Assembly: GCA_016717345.1 (NCBI GenBank)
Contig: JADKFR010000003.1
Location: 62,001 to 126,000 of the forward strand
Reading direction: 5' to 3'
Length of the DNA stretch: 64,000 nt
Source of the DNA: Propionibacteriaceae bacterium
GTDB lineage: Bacteria; Actinomycetota; Actinomycetes; Propionibacteriales; Propionibacteriaceae
Part shown: one piece after another, positions 10,401 through 20,325 of the stretch
Layout of the letters: every line of letters starts with the position of its first letter
Position numbering within the stretch: position 1 is the first letter of the stretch
Program-made: the position numbers and the translations under genes
The notes under the pieces: model-generated
Seen by the model: only the letters and a program-made list of their open reading frames with translations
The model's database searches: none
Told to the model about the DNA's origin: nothing

Positions 10401-10992
10401 GGTTCTCGATCTCGAGGCCGTGATCCATGAGTTCGACGTAGAAGTTCTGGGCCCCGAAGATGTCGCGGAACTCCGCGGCTGAGGCGACAGCCTGGTCGTA
10501 CTGGCCCAGGCGCAGGTAGGTCTGCACCTCTCCCGAGGGGCATCCGGTGGTCGCGATCATTCCTTCGGCGTAGCGGTTGAGCAGCTCACGATCGGCCCGG
10601 GGCTTGTAGAAGAACCCCTCCAGCGAACTCAACGAACTGAGCCGGAAGAGGTTGTGCATCCCGGTGCTGTTCGAGGCCCACATGGTCATGTGGGTGTAGG
10701 CGCCCTTGGAGGACACGTCGTCGCCAGTACCGTCCCCGAATTGAACCCGCTTGCGCTCGCTGCGGTGGGTCTTGGGAGTGAGGTAGGCCTCCAGACCAAT
10801 GATGGGGCGTACCGCGGAACCCTTGGCGGCCTTGTAGAACTCGTAGGCGCCGAACATGTTGCCGTGGTCCGTCACACCCAGGGCCGGCATCTGGAATTGT
10901 TCGGCCAGAGTGACCAGTTCCTTCAGGCGCGCCGCACCGTCCAGCATCGAGTACTCGGAATGGCAATGCAGGTGCACGAACCCAGCTGACAC
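7471..10992 (-). CDS. dnaE: DNA polymerase III alpha subunit DnaE
   Basis: Replicative DNA polymerase, catalytic subunit. It has 1173 residues, typical for actinobacterial DnaE1. The N-terminal PHP domain begins FVHLHCHSEYSMLDGAARL, with metal-binding His residues kept, so the PHP proofreading exonuclease may be active. The C-family palm shows RVGPGRGSGAGS and PDFDIDFDERRRGEV with the catalytic Asp residues. Further on are the tandem helix-hairpin region and the OB domain (GQVTIAGMITQV). The GTG at 10992 is used. It is followed directly by a tandem repeat array and appears to be monocistronic. Confidence 0.97.
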   Translation of the reverse strand: MSAGFVHLHCHSEYSMLDGAARLKELVTLAEQFQMPALGVTDHGNMFGAYEFYKAAKGSAVRPIIGLEAYLTPKTHRSERKRVQFGDGTGDDVSSKGAYTHMTMWASNSTGMHNLFRLSSLSSLEGFFYKPRADRELLNRYAEGMIATTGCPSGEVQTYLRLGQYDQAVASAAEFRDIFGAQNFYVELMDHGLEIENRVRKDLVRLARQLDLPLVATNDLHYCKASDAEAHDVLLCVSSGSNKDTPNRFRFDGNGYYLKSPEQMRHLFAELPEACDNTLAIAERCTTTFDEGVGTFMPRFDVPAGESEASWFIKEVDRGLSVRFPDGVPSYAREQAAFEQDVIIDKGYAGYFLVVADFINWAKDNGIRVGPGRGSGAGSMCAYAMRITDLDPVPHGLIFERFLNPERPSMPDFDIDFDERRRGEVIHYVSQKYGDDRVCQIVTYGTIKAKQAIKDAGRVLGKPFSLGEQLTKAFTAPVQGKDVSLADVFDPAHERYAEGGEFRALYDNDPEIREVVDTARGIEGLKRQWGVHAAGVIMSSEPLMDIVPIMKRENDGAIITQFDYPGCEALGLVKMDFLGLRNLTILDDALANVKANRGVEVDLDALSKDPTDRATFELLATGETLGIFQLDGGGLRVLLKQMQPDSFEDISAALALYRPGPMGADSHTNYALRKTGRQPIAPIHPELAEPLADILDITHGLIVYQEQVQQIAQRVAGYSLGRADLLRRAMGKKKKEVLDKEFVPFEAGMRANGYSDAAIRTLWEILIPFSAYAFNKAHTAAYGLISYWTAYLKAHYPAEFMAALLQSVKDDKDKSAIYLAECRRMGIRVLPPDVNESDGMFTPVGEDIRYGLAAIRNVGENVVRGIVEARGDHGKAADFNTFLDQVPLVVCNKRVIESLIKAGAFDSMGHTRRSLMECFEQKVDEVIDLKRNQANGQDDLFGDFGGSEAKLVGAPVPELGEWDKRVRLAFEREMLGLYVSDHPLQGLEHILESHRDLSIGMLRSDDGPRDGQVTIAGMITQVVRKQTKAGDIWAIVSVEDLEAGVEVLLFPKVYQVVAGSLATDTVVRIKGRVRSKDDSIELQGNEVHFPDVTEGPSGPLVISMPAVRCTPAVVEQLRSVLRAHPGPTEVRVKLITQTNRSKVWRLDDGLKVTPSRPLVADLKALLGPSCVNV

Positions 10993-11063
10993 GGGAGAAC
11001 CACGACCTCCAAAGGCAGATGACGACCAGGGTGAGTGCTGGGGGAAGTCAGCGGATGCTCAGC

Positions 11064-11679
11064 CTAACCCCGGCGAGGGACAGCTTGTCCGACCGACTCG
11101 CTCGTCGGTCCCTCCGGCGAAGGAGCTGCCCCCAGCTTCGCCGCCACAGCCTGCACCGTCCGCAGGTTGCGGACGGTGACCACCGCGGGCCTCAGGGCCA
11201 CCGGAAGCCTGGCGGCCAGACCCGATTGGCCAAGACCGTTGGCGAAGTCGATCACCAGGTCGGGGGGCAGGTACGCGAGGCGCTCGGGCGGGGCGCTCAG
11301 GTCCCTCGAGGCGCTGCCATTGCTGCGTCGAGACAGCGCTGTCGACGAAGGCCACGCACACCCGCGAGGGATCGCCTTCGGGGAAGGGGTTGGCGGCCAA
11401 CAAGGCCCCCAGGTCGGCTGCCTCGCGCACCAGCACTGCCACCTCGACGCCCAAGCGTTCACCGATCGCCTCGCTGAGTTGAGCCGCCACCTCCGACGCC
11501 GGCCCCTGCGCCCCGAACAGCAGGTTTCCCGAGTTCAGATGAGTTGACACCTGCCGCCAGCCCAGGTCGACTGCCACCGCCCGAAGCTGTGCCATCGACA
11601 CCCGCTTGTTGCCACCGACGTTGATCCCACGCAGCCAGGCGACCCTGTCGGGGCGGGTTTGCGGTGCGGGTGCGGTCAT
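11064..11679 (-). pseudogene. DUF1697 family protein, single-base frameshift
   Basis: The N-terminal part (about 125 residues: VAWLRGINVGGNKRVSM, THLNSGNLLF, NPFPEGDPSRVCVAFV) is a clear DUF1697 protein. The frame then leaves the family after QQWQRLE, and the matching C-terminal half (LSAPPERLAYLPPDLVIDF, GLGQSGLAARL, TVRNLRTVQAVAAKL) continues in another frame to a stop at 11064. The switch lies near 11300-11310 and equals one surplus base; the total span, 616 nt, is one over a multiple of three. Function of the family is unknown. It could be a true pseudogene, but both halves are well conserved, so a sequence error is as likely. Confidence 0.8.
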
Positions 11680-11717
11680 GGTTGCATCGTGCTGGACATC
11701 GCCACGAAAGGCCAGCC

Positions 11718-12638
11718 ATGCAGCACGTCAGTCTTATCGGTGCGCCCACCGACGTCGGCGCCTCCACCATCGGCTGCCGGCTCGGCCCGCAGGCGCTCCG
11801 GGTGGCAGGGCTGGATCAGGCGCTCCGACGCTTCGGCTGCGACGTCCGGGACACCGGTGACCTCACCGGGCCCGCCAATCCGCAGCAAGGTCCGGTTTCC
11901 GGCTACCGGCACCTCGACGAGGTCACCGCCTGGAACCAGAGCGTCTACCAGGCCACCAGCGCCGAACTGGCGCAGGGCCGCCTGCCGATCCTGCTCGGCG
12001 GGGACCATTGCCTGGCGATCGGCTCCATCAGTGCGGTCGCCGCGCACTGCCGGGCCACGGGCCGCAAGCTCCGGGTGATCTGGGTGGATGCCCACGCCGA
12101 CTTCAACACCGCCGCGCTGACACCATCGGGCAACATTCACGGGATGCCGGTCGCCTGCCTGGCGGGTCACGGACCCGAACAGTTGACCACCATGGCGGGA
12201 ACCGCGCCGGCGATCACGACCGACCAGATCCGGCAGGTCGGGCTCCGCAGCGTGGATGAGGGCGAGAAGGAATTCCTGGCCAGCGAGGGCGTCGAGGTGT
12301 TCGACATGCGCTTTCTCGACGAGATCGGGATGCGCCGCACGATGGTGCGCGCCCTGGCCGGGCTGGACGAGCAGACCCATCTGCACATCAGCCTTGACCT
12401 GGACTTCATCGATCCCGAGATCGCGCCGGGGGTGGGAACGCCCGTGCGGGGCGGGCCCACGTACCGTGAGGCTCAGCTGTGCATGGAGATGATCGCCGAC
12501 ACCGGTCGACTGGCCTCCCTCGACCTCGTGGAGCTCAATCCAGCCCTGGACGTTCGCAATGCCACGGCCGAACTGGCCGTTGACCTCGTTGAGTCCCTGT
12601 TCGGCAAGAGCACCCTGCAGCGGCTGCACGAGGCCTGA
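11718..12638 (+). CDS. rocF: arginase family ureohydrolase
   Basis: 306 residues from the ATG at 11718, which has an AAAGG ribosome-binding site 7 nt upstream. The di-manganese ureohydrolase motifs are complete: LLGGDHCLAIGS, WVDAHADFNTA and HISLDLDFIDPEIAPGVGTP. The spacing and the GNIHGMPVACLAG segment favour arginase (arginine to ornithine and urea) over agmatinase or formiminoglutamase, though substrate cannot be proven from sequence. It is a single gene divergent from the DUF1697 gene. Confidence 0.88.
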   Translation: MQHVSLIGAPTDVGASTIGCRLGPQALRVAGLDQALRRFGCDVRDTGDLTGPANPQQGPVSGYRHLDEVTAWNQSVYQATSAELAQGRLPILLGGDHCLAIGSISAVAAHCRATGRKLRVIWVDAHADFNTAALTPSGNIHGMPVACLAGHGPEQLTTMAGTAPAITTDQIRQVGLRSVDEGEKEFLASEGVEVFDMRFLDEIGMRRTMVRALAGLDEQTHLHISLDLDFIDPEIAPGVGTPVRGGPTYREAQLCMEMIADTGRLASLDLVELNPALDVRNATAELAVDLVESLFGKSTLQRLHEA

Positions 12639-12639
12639 C

Positions 12640-13251
12640 TCAGTCGCTGGGGGCCTGCAGGTAGCTGGTCGGGGTGATCACGCCACCGACGCTGAGGTTC
12701 GTGTCCGCCGCGGGCGCGATGTCGGTGTTGTGAGCACTCACGCAGAGCCAGCCGCCTTCGGGGAGTCGGGTGACCACCGCACTGAACACCCCCCGCCGCG
12801 ACTCGGCAGGGTCCCCGTGCGGGTCGACCTGACCGTCGATGCGCCAGCGGGCGTGGACCACCGCCACGTCGTCACCCAGCAATCGCTGCGAAAGCTTCTC
12901 CAGCGTCAGCGTCGAGTTCGGGAAGATCTTCTCGAAGCCCCACGCGTGGGCCCGCCGGATGGACAGCCTGCTGGTCCACCACAGCCCGACCACGTTGATG
13001 AAGTCCGCGTCGTCGACGAACAGTGCTGCCAACGCGTCCGCGTCGCCGGCGTCCCACGCCCTGACGAAGGCGACGATCAGGTCGAGCGGGCTCGCGATCG
13101 CCGAAGGGCCCGCGGGCAACGGCAGCTTCGCCCCACCCCCCAGCAGGGTGGCCACCTGCTTGCCAGTCCGCTTTCCGGAGGCCTTCTTCCTCGCCTTCTT
13201 ACCTGCCGTCGGCGTGGGCGGCAGGTTGGCGTCGTCCGCCTCAGACCACAA
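12640..13251 (-). CDS. NTF2-like protein of the SgcJ/EcaC (DUF4440-like) type
   Basis: The conserved part starts at SPLDLIVAFVRAWDAGDADALAALF and carries the NTF2-like cone fold signature (FVDDADFINVVGLWW, HARWRIDGQ, ESRRGVFSAVVTRL, WLCVSAHNTDI). Members bind small molecules or serve as snoaL-like enzymes; the ligand here is unknown. The start is uncertain. A TTG at 13251 would overlap the gltD end by 11 bp and give a lysine-rich N terminus (KKARKKASGKRTGK); a GTG at 13155 would give 171 residues, nearer the family norm. It follows gltB-gltD and probably shares their transcript. Confidence 0.75.
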   Translation of the reverse strand: MWSEADDANLPPTPTAGKKARKKASGKRTGKQVATLLGGGAKLPLPAGPSAIASPLDLIVAFVRAWDAGDADALAALFVDDADFINVVGLWWTSRLSIRRAHAWGFEKIFPNSTLTLEKLSQRLLGDDVAVVHARWRIDGQVDPHGDPAESRRGVFSAVVTRLPEGGWLCVSAHNTDIAPAADTNLSVGGVITPTSYLQAPSD

Positions 13252-14707
13252 GGGGACGCTCGGTCGGCAGGATCGGCTTGGGCAGCCGGGAGTACCCCTG
13301 GAGGTAGGCGTCCACGCCGTTGGCGCAGGAACGGCCTTCCGCGATGGCCCACACAATGAGTGACTGCCCTCGACCGGCGTCCCCACAGACGAAGACGCCC
13401 GGAACGTCGGTGGCGTAACTGTCATCCCGGGCGATGTTGCCACGGGCGTCCAGGCCAACGCCGAGTTGCTCGACGACCCCGGCCCGCTGCGGACCCGTGA
13501 ACCCCATCGCCAGCAGGACGAGCCCCGCCGGAATCAACCGATCCGTGTCGGGGACCGGCTCGAACCGTCCGTTGGCCAACTGAACCTCGCTGACCTGCAG
13601 TCCGGTGACGTTACCGGCCTCGTCCCCCACGAACTGGGAGGTGGACACCGAATAGAGCCGCTCGCCGCCCTCCTCGTGGGCCGAGGACACCCGGTAGGTC
13701 ATCGGGTAGGTCGGCCACGGCTGGGAGTCCGGCCGGCCCGCGGGGGGCGTCGGCAGGATCTCCAACTGGGTGACCGAGCGCGCCTCCTGGCGCAAGGACG
13801 TACCCAGGCAGTCGGCGCCGGTATCGCCGCCACCGATGATGACCACATCCTTGCCGGTGGCGAGGATCTGGTCGTCCAGTGCCTGGCCGAGCGCGACCCG
13901 GTTGGCCTGGGGCAGGAACTCCATGGCCTGATGGATGCCGGCCAGTTCCCGCCCGGGGACGGGCAGGTCACGGGCCACGGTGGAGCCGACGGCCAGAACA
14001 ACGGCGTCGAAGCGCTCCTGCAGTTCTTCGCCGGTGATGTCGACGCCCACCGTGACGCTGGTCCGGAAGACGGTGCCCTCCAGGCGCATCTGCTTGAGCC
14101 GACGGTCGAGGACCTTCTTCTCCATCTTGAACTCGGGAATCCCGTAGCGCAGCAGCCCGCCGATCGCATCGGCCCGCTCATAGACCACGACGGTGTGACC
14201 CGCCCGGGTGAGCTGTTGGGCGACCGTGAGACCAGCCGGTCCGGAACCGACGACGGCGATCGTCTTTCCGGTGTGCCACTCCGGCGTCTGGGGAACCACG
14301 CGGCGGTCGTCCCAGGCGCGGTCGATGATGGCGACTTCCACGTTCTTGATGGTCACCGGGTCCCGGTTGATGCCTACCACGCAGGCGGTCTCGCAGGGAG
14401 CCGGGCAGAGTCGACCGGTGAATTCGGGGAAGTTGTTGGTGGCGTGCAGGCGTTCCAACGCACCCCGCCAATCGTCCTGCCACACCATGTCGTTCCACTC
14501 CGGGATCAGGTTGCCCAGCGGGCACCCGGAATGGCAGAACGGGATGCCACAGTCCATGCAGCGCCCCGCCTGCTGGCTGATGATGGGCAGCACCGCCTTG
14601 CCGGGGGACCCGGGGTACACCTCGTTCCAGTCATGCACGCGCTCTGCCACCGGACGCCGATCGGCGATCTGTCGCGGGGTGGTCATGAAGCCACGGGGAT
14701 CAGCCAT
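13241..14707 (-). CDS. gltD: glutamate synthase [NADPH] small subunit GltD
   Basis: 488 residues. It takes electrons from NADPH to GltB for the reductive transfer of the glutamine amide to 2-oxoglutarate. The N-terminal cysteine clusters [14 protein letters not shown] and [13 protein letters not shown] bind two 4Fe-4S centres; then come the FAD site [15 protein letters not shown], the NADPH site [15 protein letters not shown], and the closing [20 protein letters not shown]. The start at 14707 overlaps the gltB stop by 8 bp, so the subunits are coupled. Confidence 0.96.
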   Translation of the reverse strand: MADPRGFMTTPRQIADRRPVAERVHDWNEVYPGSPGKAVLPIISQQAGRCMDCGIPFCHSGCPLGNLIPEWNDMVWQDDWRGALERLHATNNFPEFTGRLCPAPCETACVVGINRDPVTIKNVEVAIIDRAWDDRRVVPQTPEWHTGKTIAVVGSGPAGLTVAQQLTRAGHTVVVYERADAIGGLLRYGIPEFKMEKKVLDRRLKQMRLEGTVFRTSVTVGVDITGEELQERFDAVVLAVGSTVARDLPVPGRELAGIHQAMEFLPQANRVALGQALDDQILATGKDVVIIGGGDTGADCLGTSLRQEARSVTQLEILPTPPAGRPDSQPWPTYPMTYRVSSAHEEGGERLYSVSTSQFVGDEAGNVTGLQVSEVQLANGRFEPVPDTDRLIPAGLVLLAMGFTGPQRAGVVEQLGVGLDARGNIARDDSYATDVPGVFVCGDAGRGQSLIVWAIAEGRSCANGVDAYLQGYSRLPKPILPTERPLVV

Positions 14708-17700
14708 GAGCTGCCTCCATCATCATCTTGACGATCGATTCCTCGTCCAAGCCCGCCGTTTCGCCTTCCGACTTGGCCTGCAGCACCCGCGCGTAGTCGC
14801 GAGGGATGAGGGTGGTGAACCGGCCGGCCAGGTCGCCGTCGCTCAACTGGAGCAGCCGGTCAGCCACGGCCGATCCGGTCTCTTCGTGGTGGAGCAGCAG
14901 CAACTGCCGGATCCGGGCGGTGTCCGCCGCACTGGCGGGGGTCGGATCCACGAGTTCGGTGTTGAGGCGCTGGAGTTCGAGGTCGAGAACCCACGCCACG
15001 CCTCCGGACATCCCCGCAGCGATGTTGCGTCCGGTCGGGCCGATGATCAGTGCTTCGCCCCCGGTCATGTACTCGCAGGCATGGTCCCCCACGCCCTCGA
15101 CGACGGCGGTGGCCCCCGAGTTCCGGACGCAGAACCGCTCGCCGACCTGACCTCGGATGAAGATCTGCCCGCTGGTCGCACCGTAGGCGATGACGTTGCC
15201 GGCAATGATCTGTTCCTCCGCCACGAACGGAGCGCTGCGCGCCGGACGGACGATCAGGCGCCCTCCGGACAGGCCCTTGGCGAAGTAGTCGTTGCTGTCA
15301 CCGACCAGGCGCAGCGTGATCCCGCGCGGCAGGAAGGCCCCGAAGCTCTGGCCCGCCGTGCCCCGCAGGGTCAGGTCGATGGTGTTCTCCGGGAGGCCCT
15401 CACCGTTGGTGACGACCGTGACCCGGTTGCCGAGGATGGTGCCGACCGTGCGATCGACGTTGCGGACGGTCAGGTCCGCCCGCACGAGCTCCCCGCGCGC
15501 CAGCGCCGGCTCACAGATCTGGATCAGCTGGACGTCCAGCTTGTCGCTGAGGCCGTGGTCCTGCTCGACGATGCGGTGCAGCGGGGCCCCCTCGGGCACC
15601 TCGACCTTGTGGAGCACGGGGCTGAGGTCCAGTCCCTGGGCCTTCCAGTGGTCGACGGCAGGCTTGGTGCGCAGCACCTCGACGCGGCCGACGGCCTCTT
15701 CGATCGAGCGGAACCCGAGCGCTGCCAGATGCTCGCGCACCTCCTGGGCGATGTACTCGAAGAAGTTGACGACGAAGTCAGCGTGGCCGGAGTACTTCGC
15801 GCGCAGTTCGGGGTTCTGGGTCGCCACGCCCACCGGGCAGGTGTCGAGGTGGCAGACCCGCATCATCACGCACCCCGACACGACGAGCGGAGCAGTGGCG
15901 AAGCCGAACTCCTCGGCCCCGAGCAAGGCCCCGATGACGACATCACGGCCGGTCTTCAGCTGACCATCGACCTGGACCACGATGCGATCCCGCAGCCCGT
16001 TCAGCAGCAGGGTCTGCTGGGTCTCGGCGAGGCCGAGCTCCCACGGGCCGCCGGCGTGCTTCAGCGAGGTGAGCGGGGCCGCGCCGGTGCCACCGTCGTG
16101 GCCGGAGATCAGCACGACATCAGCCTTGGCCTTGGAGACGCCGGCGGCGACCGTGCCCACGCCGACCTCGGCGACCAGCTTGACGTGCACCCGGGCGACC
16201 GGGTTGGCGCACTTGAGGTCGTGGATCAGCTGCTTGAGATCCTCGATCGAGTAGATGTCGTGGTGCGGCGGTGGGGAGATCAGGCCGACGCCCGGCGTCG
16301 AGTGACGGGTCCGGGCGACCCAGGGGTACACCTTCTGCCCCGGCAGCTGACCACCCTCGCCGGGCTTGGCCCCTTGAGCCATCTTGATCTGGATGTCGGC
16401 GGCGTTGGCCAGGTAGTCGGAGGTGACACCGAAGCGTCCCGACGCCACCTGCTTGATCGCGCTCCGCCTTGCGGGATCGTGCAGCCGGTCGCTGTCCTCC
16501 CCACCCTCGCCGGTGTTCGACTTGGCGCCGAGCCGGTTCATGGCGATCGCCAGGGTTTCGTGGGCCTCTTTGCTGATGGAGCCGTAGCTCATCGCGCCGG
16601 TGGAGAACCGCTTGACGATCTCAGAGATCGGCTCCACCTCGTCCACCGGGATCGCCGGACGGTCGGAGTCGAACTCCAGCAGGCCGCGCAGCGTCATCAG
16701 GCGCTTGGACTGATCGTCGACCCGCGCGGTGTACTGCTTGAAGATGTCGTAGCGGCCCTGCCTGGTCGCGTGCTGCAACCGGAAGACCGACTCGGGGTCG
16801 AACAGGTGCGGCGGGCCCTCGCGGCGCCACTTGTACTCCCCACCCCCACTGAGGGTGCGGTGCGGCAATGGGATCCCACTGCGCGGGTAGGCGCGGGCGT
16901 GCCGCAGGGACACCTCCTCGGCGATCTGGTCGAGTCCGATGCCCTCGATCCGGCTGGTGGTGCCGGTGAAGTACTGCTCGACCAGTTCGGACGACAGCCC
17001 GAGCGCCTCGAAGATCTGGGCGCCGGTGTAGGAGGCGATGGTGGACACACCCATCTTGCTCATCACCTTCAACACGCCTTTGCCGAGCGCCTTGCGGATG
17101 TTGTAGACCGCCTTGTCGGGGTCGACGGTGACCTGCCACTCCCGGCGGGCGAGGTCCTCCGCGCTTTCGAAGGCGAGGTACGGGTTCACCGCGGCGGCCC
17201 CGTAACCGATCAGCAGGGCGACGTGGTGCACCTCGCGGACATCCCCGGCCTCGACCACGATTCCGACCTTGGTGCGGGTCTTCTCCCGGACCAGGTGATG
17301 GTGGATGGCCGCCGTCAGCAGCAGCGAGGGGATCGGCGCGCGCTCGGCGTTGGAGTGGCGATCCGAGAGGATGATCGTCCGGCAACCACGGGCGATGGCC
17401 TTGCTGACCTGCCCGCAGAGTTCGTCAAGCTTCGCCCGCAGGGCCTCCCCGCCGCCTTCGACGTCGTAGACGCCCCGCACCACGTGGGTGTCGTAGGCGG
17501 GCATCGAACCGTCGCGGTTGATCCGCACCAGTTTGGCCAACTCGTCGGAATCCAGAATGGGGTACTTGATGACGATCTGGCGGCAGGACTCCGGGCCGGG
17601 CTGCAGCAGGTTGCCCTCGGGTCCGAAGGTCGCTCCCAGCGACGTCACGAGCTCTTCGCGGATCGCGTCCAGCGGCGGGTTGGTGACCTGGGCGAAAAGC

Positions 17701-19232
17701 TGCGCGAAGTAGTCGAACAGCAGCCGCGGCCGGTCGCTCAGCACCGCGACGGGGGTGTCGCTGCCCATCGAACCGATCGCTTCGGCACCGGTGTTCGCCA
17801 TCGGGGCGATGATCATGCGGAGCTCTTCGTGGGTGAACCCGAAGACCTGCTGGCGACGGGTCACCGACGCGTGGCTGTGCACCACGTGCTGCCGGTCCGG
17901 CAGGTCGTCGAGGTCGACCCGGCCGGCGGCGAGCCACTCCCCGTAGGGATGCTCCTGCGCGAGCTGGGCCTTGATCTCGTCGTCATTGATCAACCGGTGC
18001 GCGTCGAGGTCGACCAGCAGCATCCGGCCCGGCTTCAGCCTGCCCTTCTCGATCACGCGGTCGGGCCTGATGTCGAGGACGCCGGCTTCGGATGCGAACA
18101 CGACGAGCCCGTCATCGGTCACCCAGTAGCGTCCGGGACGCAGGCCGTTGCGGTCCAGAACCGCCCCGATCAGGGTCCCATCGGTGAAGGTGACAGCCGC
18201 AGGACCGTCCCACGGCTCCATCAGCGAGGAATGGAAGGAGTAGAAGTCCCGGCGGGCCTCGTCCATTTCGGTGTGGTTCTCCCACGCCTCGGGGATCATC
18301 ATGAGGACCGCGTGCGGCAGGCTCCGTCCGCTGAGATGGAGGAGTTCGAGCACCTCGTCGAAGGAGGCGGAATCCGATCCGCCCGGGGTGCAGATCGGGA
18401 ACAGGCGGTTGAGGTCGCCAGGAATCGCGTCCGTGTCCAGCAACGCCTCCCGGGCCCGCATCCAGTTGCGGTTGCCCTTCACCGTGTTGATCTCGCCGTT
18501 GTGGGCGATCATCCGGTACGGGTGGGACAACTCCCAGGCCGGGAACGTGTTGGTGGAGAACCGGGAGTGCACCAACGACAGGGCACTCTCCACGCGCTCG
18601 TCCAGCAGGTCGGGGAACACTTCGGCCAACTGCTGCGTGGTCAACATGCCCTTGTAGACCGTGGTCCGGCCCGACAGCGAAGCGAAGTAGACGCCCGCCT
18701 CGGTGCGCGCCCGCTGGCGCAACGGGTAGACGGCGCGATCGAGGTCAAGGCCGGCGTCGAGCGCGATGGTCGAGACGAAGAACTGTTCGAAGTGCGGCAT
18801 CACCGCGACCGACACGGGGCTCAGGGTCGAGTTGTCGGTCGGGACCGGCCGCCACCCGTGGATGACGAGGCTCTCCTCGGTCGCCATGAACTCGATGGTC
18901 CGCTTCGCCGAGGCGCGTCGGGCAGGATCGGTCGGCAGGAAGGCCATTCCCATCGCGTAGTGTCCGGCGTCCGGCAGATCGAAGTCGACGACCTGGCGCA
19001 GGAACCGGTCAGGCACCTGCAGCAGCATTCCGGCCCCATCGCCGGCGGCGGCGTCCGCCCCGGTGGCCCCCCGGTGGTCGAGGTTGGCCAACGCTGTCAG
19101 ACCTTGGGCGACGATGTCATGACTGGCCTCTCCGCTGAGTTGGGCGACGAAGGCGACACCACAGGCGTCGTGTTCGAAGGCAGGGTCATAGAGACCCTCG
19201 GCGGGCTTGCCGGGAAACGACATCAATGCCAT
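14700..19232 (-). CDS. gltB: glutamate synthase large subunit GltB
   Basis: About 1510 residues. Order: class II amidotransferase domain whose N-terminal nucleophile Cys ([11 protein letters not shown]) is exposed after removal of a short propeptide; a central domain; an FMN/2-oxoglutarate synthase barrel ([41 protein letters not shown]); a 3Fe-4S cluster ([15 protein letters not shown]); and the C-terminal GXGXG beta-helix. The ATG at 19232 has a GGGAG site 9 nt upstream. A second in-frame ATG at 19307 sits exactly 7 nt after a TAGGCT box and could give a 25-residue longer leaderless form. Confidence 0.96.
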   Translation of the reverse strand: MALMSFPGKPAEGLYDPAFEHDACGVAFVAQLSGEASHDIVAQGLTALANLDHRGATGADAAAGDGAGMLLQVPDRFLRQVVDFDLPDAGHYAMGMAFLPTDPARRASAKRTIEFMATEESLVIHGWRPVPTDNSTLSPVSVAVMPHFEQFFVSTIALDAGLDLDRAVYPLRQRARTEAGVYFASLSGRTTVYKGMLTTQQLAEVFPDLLDERVESALSLVHSRFSTNTFPAWELSHPYRMIAHNGEINTVKGNRNWMRAREALLDTDAIPGDLNRLFPICTPGGSDSASFDEVLELLHLSGRSLPHAVLMMIPEAWENHTEMDEARRDFYSFHSSLMEPWDGPAAVTFTDGTLIGAVLDRNGLRPGRYWVTDDGLVVFASEAGVLDIRPDRVIEKGRLKPGRMLLVDLDAHRLINDDEIKAQLAQEHPYGEWLAAGRVDLDDLPDRQHVVHSHASVTRRQQVFGFTHEELRMIIAPMANTGAEAIGSMGSDTPVAVLSDRPRLLFDYFAQLFAQVTNPPLDAIREELVTSLGATFGPEGNLLQPGPESCRQIVIKYPILDSDELAKLVRINRDGSMPAYDTHVVRGVYDVEGGGEALRAKLDELCGQVSKAIARGCRTIILSDRHSNAERAPIPSLLLTAAIHHHLVREKTRTKVGIVVEAGDVREVHHVALLIGYGAAAVNPYLAFESAEDLARREWQVTVDPDKAVYNIRKALGKGVLKVMSKMGVSTIASYTGAQIFEALGLSSELVEQYFTGTTSRIEGIGLDQIAEEVSLRHARAYPRSGIPLPHRTLSGGGEYKWRREGPPHLFDPESVFRLQHATRQGRYDIFKQYTARVDDQSKRLMTLRGLLEFDSDRPAIPVDEVEPISEIVKRFSTGAMSYGSISKEAHETLAIAMNRLGAKSNTGEGGEDSDRLHDPARRSAIKQVASGRFGVTSDYLANAADIQIKMAQGAKPGEGGQLPGQKVYPWVARTRHSTPGVGLISPPPHHDIYSIEDLKQLIHDLKCANPVARVHVKLVAEVGVGTVAAGVSKAKADVVLISGHDGGTGAAPLTSLKHAGGPWELGLAETQQTLLLNGLRDRIVVQVDGQLKTGRDVVIGALLGAEEFGFATAPLVVSGCVMMRVCHLDTCPVGVATQNPELRAKYSGHADFVVNFFEYIAQEVREHLAALGFRSIEEAVGRVEVLRTKPAVDHWKAQGLDLSPVLHKVEVPEGAPLHRIVEQDHGLSDKLDVQLIQICEPALARGELVRADLTVRNVDRTVGTILGNRVTVVTNGEGLPENTIDLTLRGTAGQSFGAFLPRGITLRLVGDSNDYFAKGLSGGRLIVRPARSAPFVAEEQIIAGNVIAYGATSGQIFIRGQVGERFCVRNSGATAVVEGVGDHACEYMTGGEALIIGPTGRNIAAGMSGGVAWVLDLELQRLNTELVDPTPASAADTARIRQLLLLHHEETGSAVADRLLQLSDGDLAGRFTTLIPRDYARVLQAKSEGETAGLDEESIVKMMMEAAHG

Positions 19233-19313
19233 CTGAAATGACTCCCAACTTCTCAGGTGGTGCGTCGGCTGGTGGGTAGCCGGTCGGCCGAGCCGACCCT
19301 CACGCATGCGCGG

Positions 19314-19319
19314 AGCCTA
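19314..19319 (-). promoter_or_regulatory. predicted -10 box of gltBD
   Basis: TAGGCT on the minus strand with its last T at -7 from an ATG at 19307 that is in frame with gltB. This places the transcript start at or near 19307, leaving 75 nt before the Shine-Dalgarno-led ATG. That leader contains a GGTCGG-CTCGG-CCGACC hairpin near 19280-19297. Confidence 0.45.
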
Positions 19320-19371
19320 CCGGACTGCCGGAAGTGATCATGCTGACCCTGAATGGTGGAATCCCCGGGGG

Positions 19372-20228
19372 TCAAGCCGGTTCGTCGTCGGCAGCCGTGA
19401 GGGGAATCGGGCGCTCCGCCTCAGCTTCGCGGCCCGGACGATACTTCGCCAGCCACGCCAGGGCGCCCAGCCCCGCCAGGCAGATCAGCATCGCGACGAA
19501 CTGGTTGAACCGGATCGGCCCGAAGGTGTCGTAGGAGAAGTCGAGCCGGATCCCCTCGGTGAAGAAGCGTCCAAAGCCATACAGGGCCACATAGAGCGCG
19601 AAGAGCTTCCCGCGGCCCATGGCGAAACGGCGATCGGCCCACAGCAGGATCCCCATCACGAGCAGGTTCCACAGCGATTCGTAGAGGAAGGTGGGGTGGA
19701 ACGTGGCGTACTGCTCGAACCCTGGCACCCGGTGGGCCGCGTCGATCTCAAGCCCCCAGGGCAGATCCGTGGGGAGGCCGTACAACTCCTGGTTGAACCA
19801 GTTGCCGAACCGCCCGATGGCCTGTCCCAGTGCGATGCCGGGCGCGAGGGCGTCAGCCAGGGCCGGGAACCGGGCTCCCGTCCGGCGACACGCGATCCAG
19901 GCCGCGAGCGCGCCGAAGCCGATGGCGCCGTAGATCGCGATTCCGCCCTCCCAGATGAACAGGACGCTCCAGGGATTGATGCCCGGTCCGAAGTAGTCGG
20001 GCAGGTGGGTCAGGACGTGGTAGAACCTGGCGCCCACGATCCCGATCGGAATCGCCCACAGCATGACCGTCTCGAAGGTTTCCTGGCGCCCCCCTTGACG
20101 CGCCAGCGCCGTGACCCCAGCCACCAGGCGGCGAAGATGCCCGTGATCAGGCAGAGGGCGTAGAACCGGACGGTCAGGGGGCCGAGGTTGAACCCGTTGA
20201 TCGTCGGGCTGGGAATCGAGAGGAGCAC
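19372..20228 (-). pseudogene. lgt: prolipoprotein diacylglyceryl transferase Lgt, single-base frameshift
   Basis: Lgt transfers diacylglycerol from phosphatidylglycerol to prolipoprotein cysteines in the cytoplasmic membrane. The N terminus (PSPTINGFNLGPLTVRFYA, LGSRRWRVKGG) starts at a GTG at 20228 with AAGGA 7 nt upstream. The rest (RQETFETVMLWAIPIGIVGA, IYGAIGFGA, GRFGNWFNQELYG, FHPTFLYESLWN, RFFTEGIRLD) is in another frame. The switch is a six-base C run on the plus strand at 20089-20094; one more base would restore a 285-residue protein. All catalytic landmarks survive, so a homopolymer sequencing error is more likely than loss. It closes the trp operon. Confidence 0.88.
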
Positions 20229-20281
20229 GTCGCCATCCTTATCGCGTGGACAAGCCCGTTGTCACACCAGTCCAGCCCACC

Positions 20282-20325
20282 GGGTTCGGCAGGCCGCTGC
20301 AGGCCGCCTCAGGCCCGCCGAACCC
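20282..20325. repeat. inverted repeat across the trpA stop codon
   Basis: GGGTTCGGC at 20282-20290 pairs perfectly with GCCGAACCC at 20317-20325, leaving a 26-nt GC-rich loop. One arm is in trpA coding sequence and the other in the trpA-lgt gap. No U tract follows on the minus strand, so it is not a standard terminator; it may modulate trpA-lgt readthrough or mRNA stability. Confidence 0.6.

Noticed and set aside
7729..10482. A 917-codon plus-strand open frame opposite dnaE, and similar long antisense frames opposite hisC, ligA, glgE and atpD
   Set aside because: All are antisense shadows of conserved genes with typical shadow composition and no initiation signals.
14208..19241. A 1677-codon open frame on the plus strand opposite gltB/gltD
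   Set aside because: It mirrors the codon pattern of gltB, has His/Asp/Gly-rich shadow composition and no domain resemblance; high GC removes stops from antisense frames.
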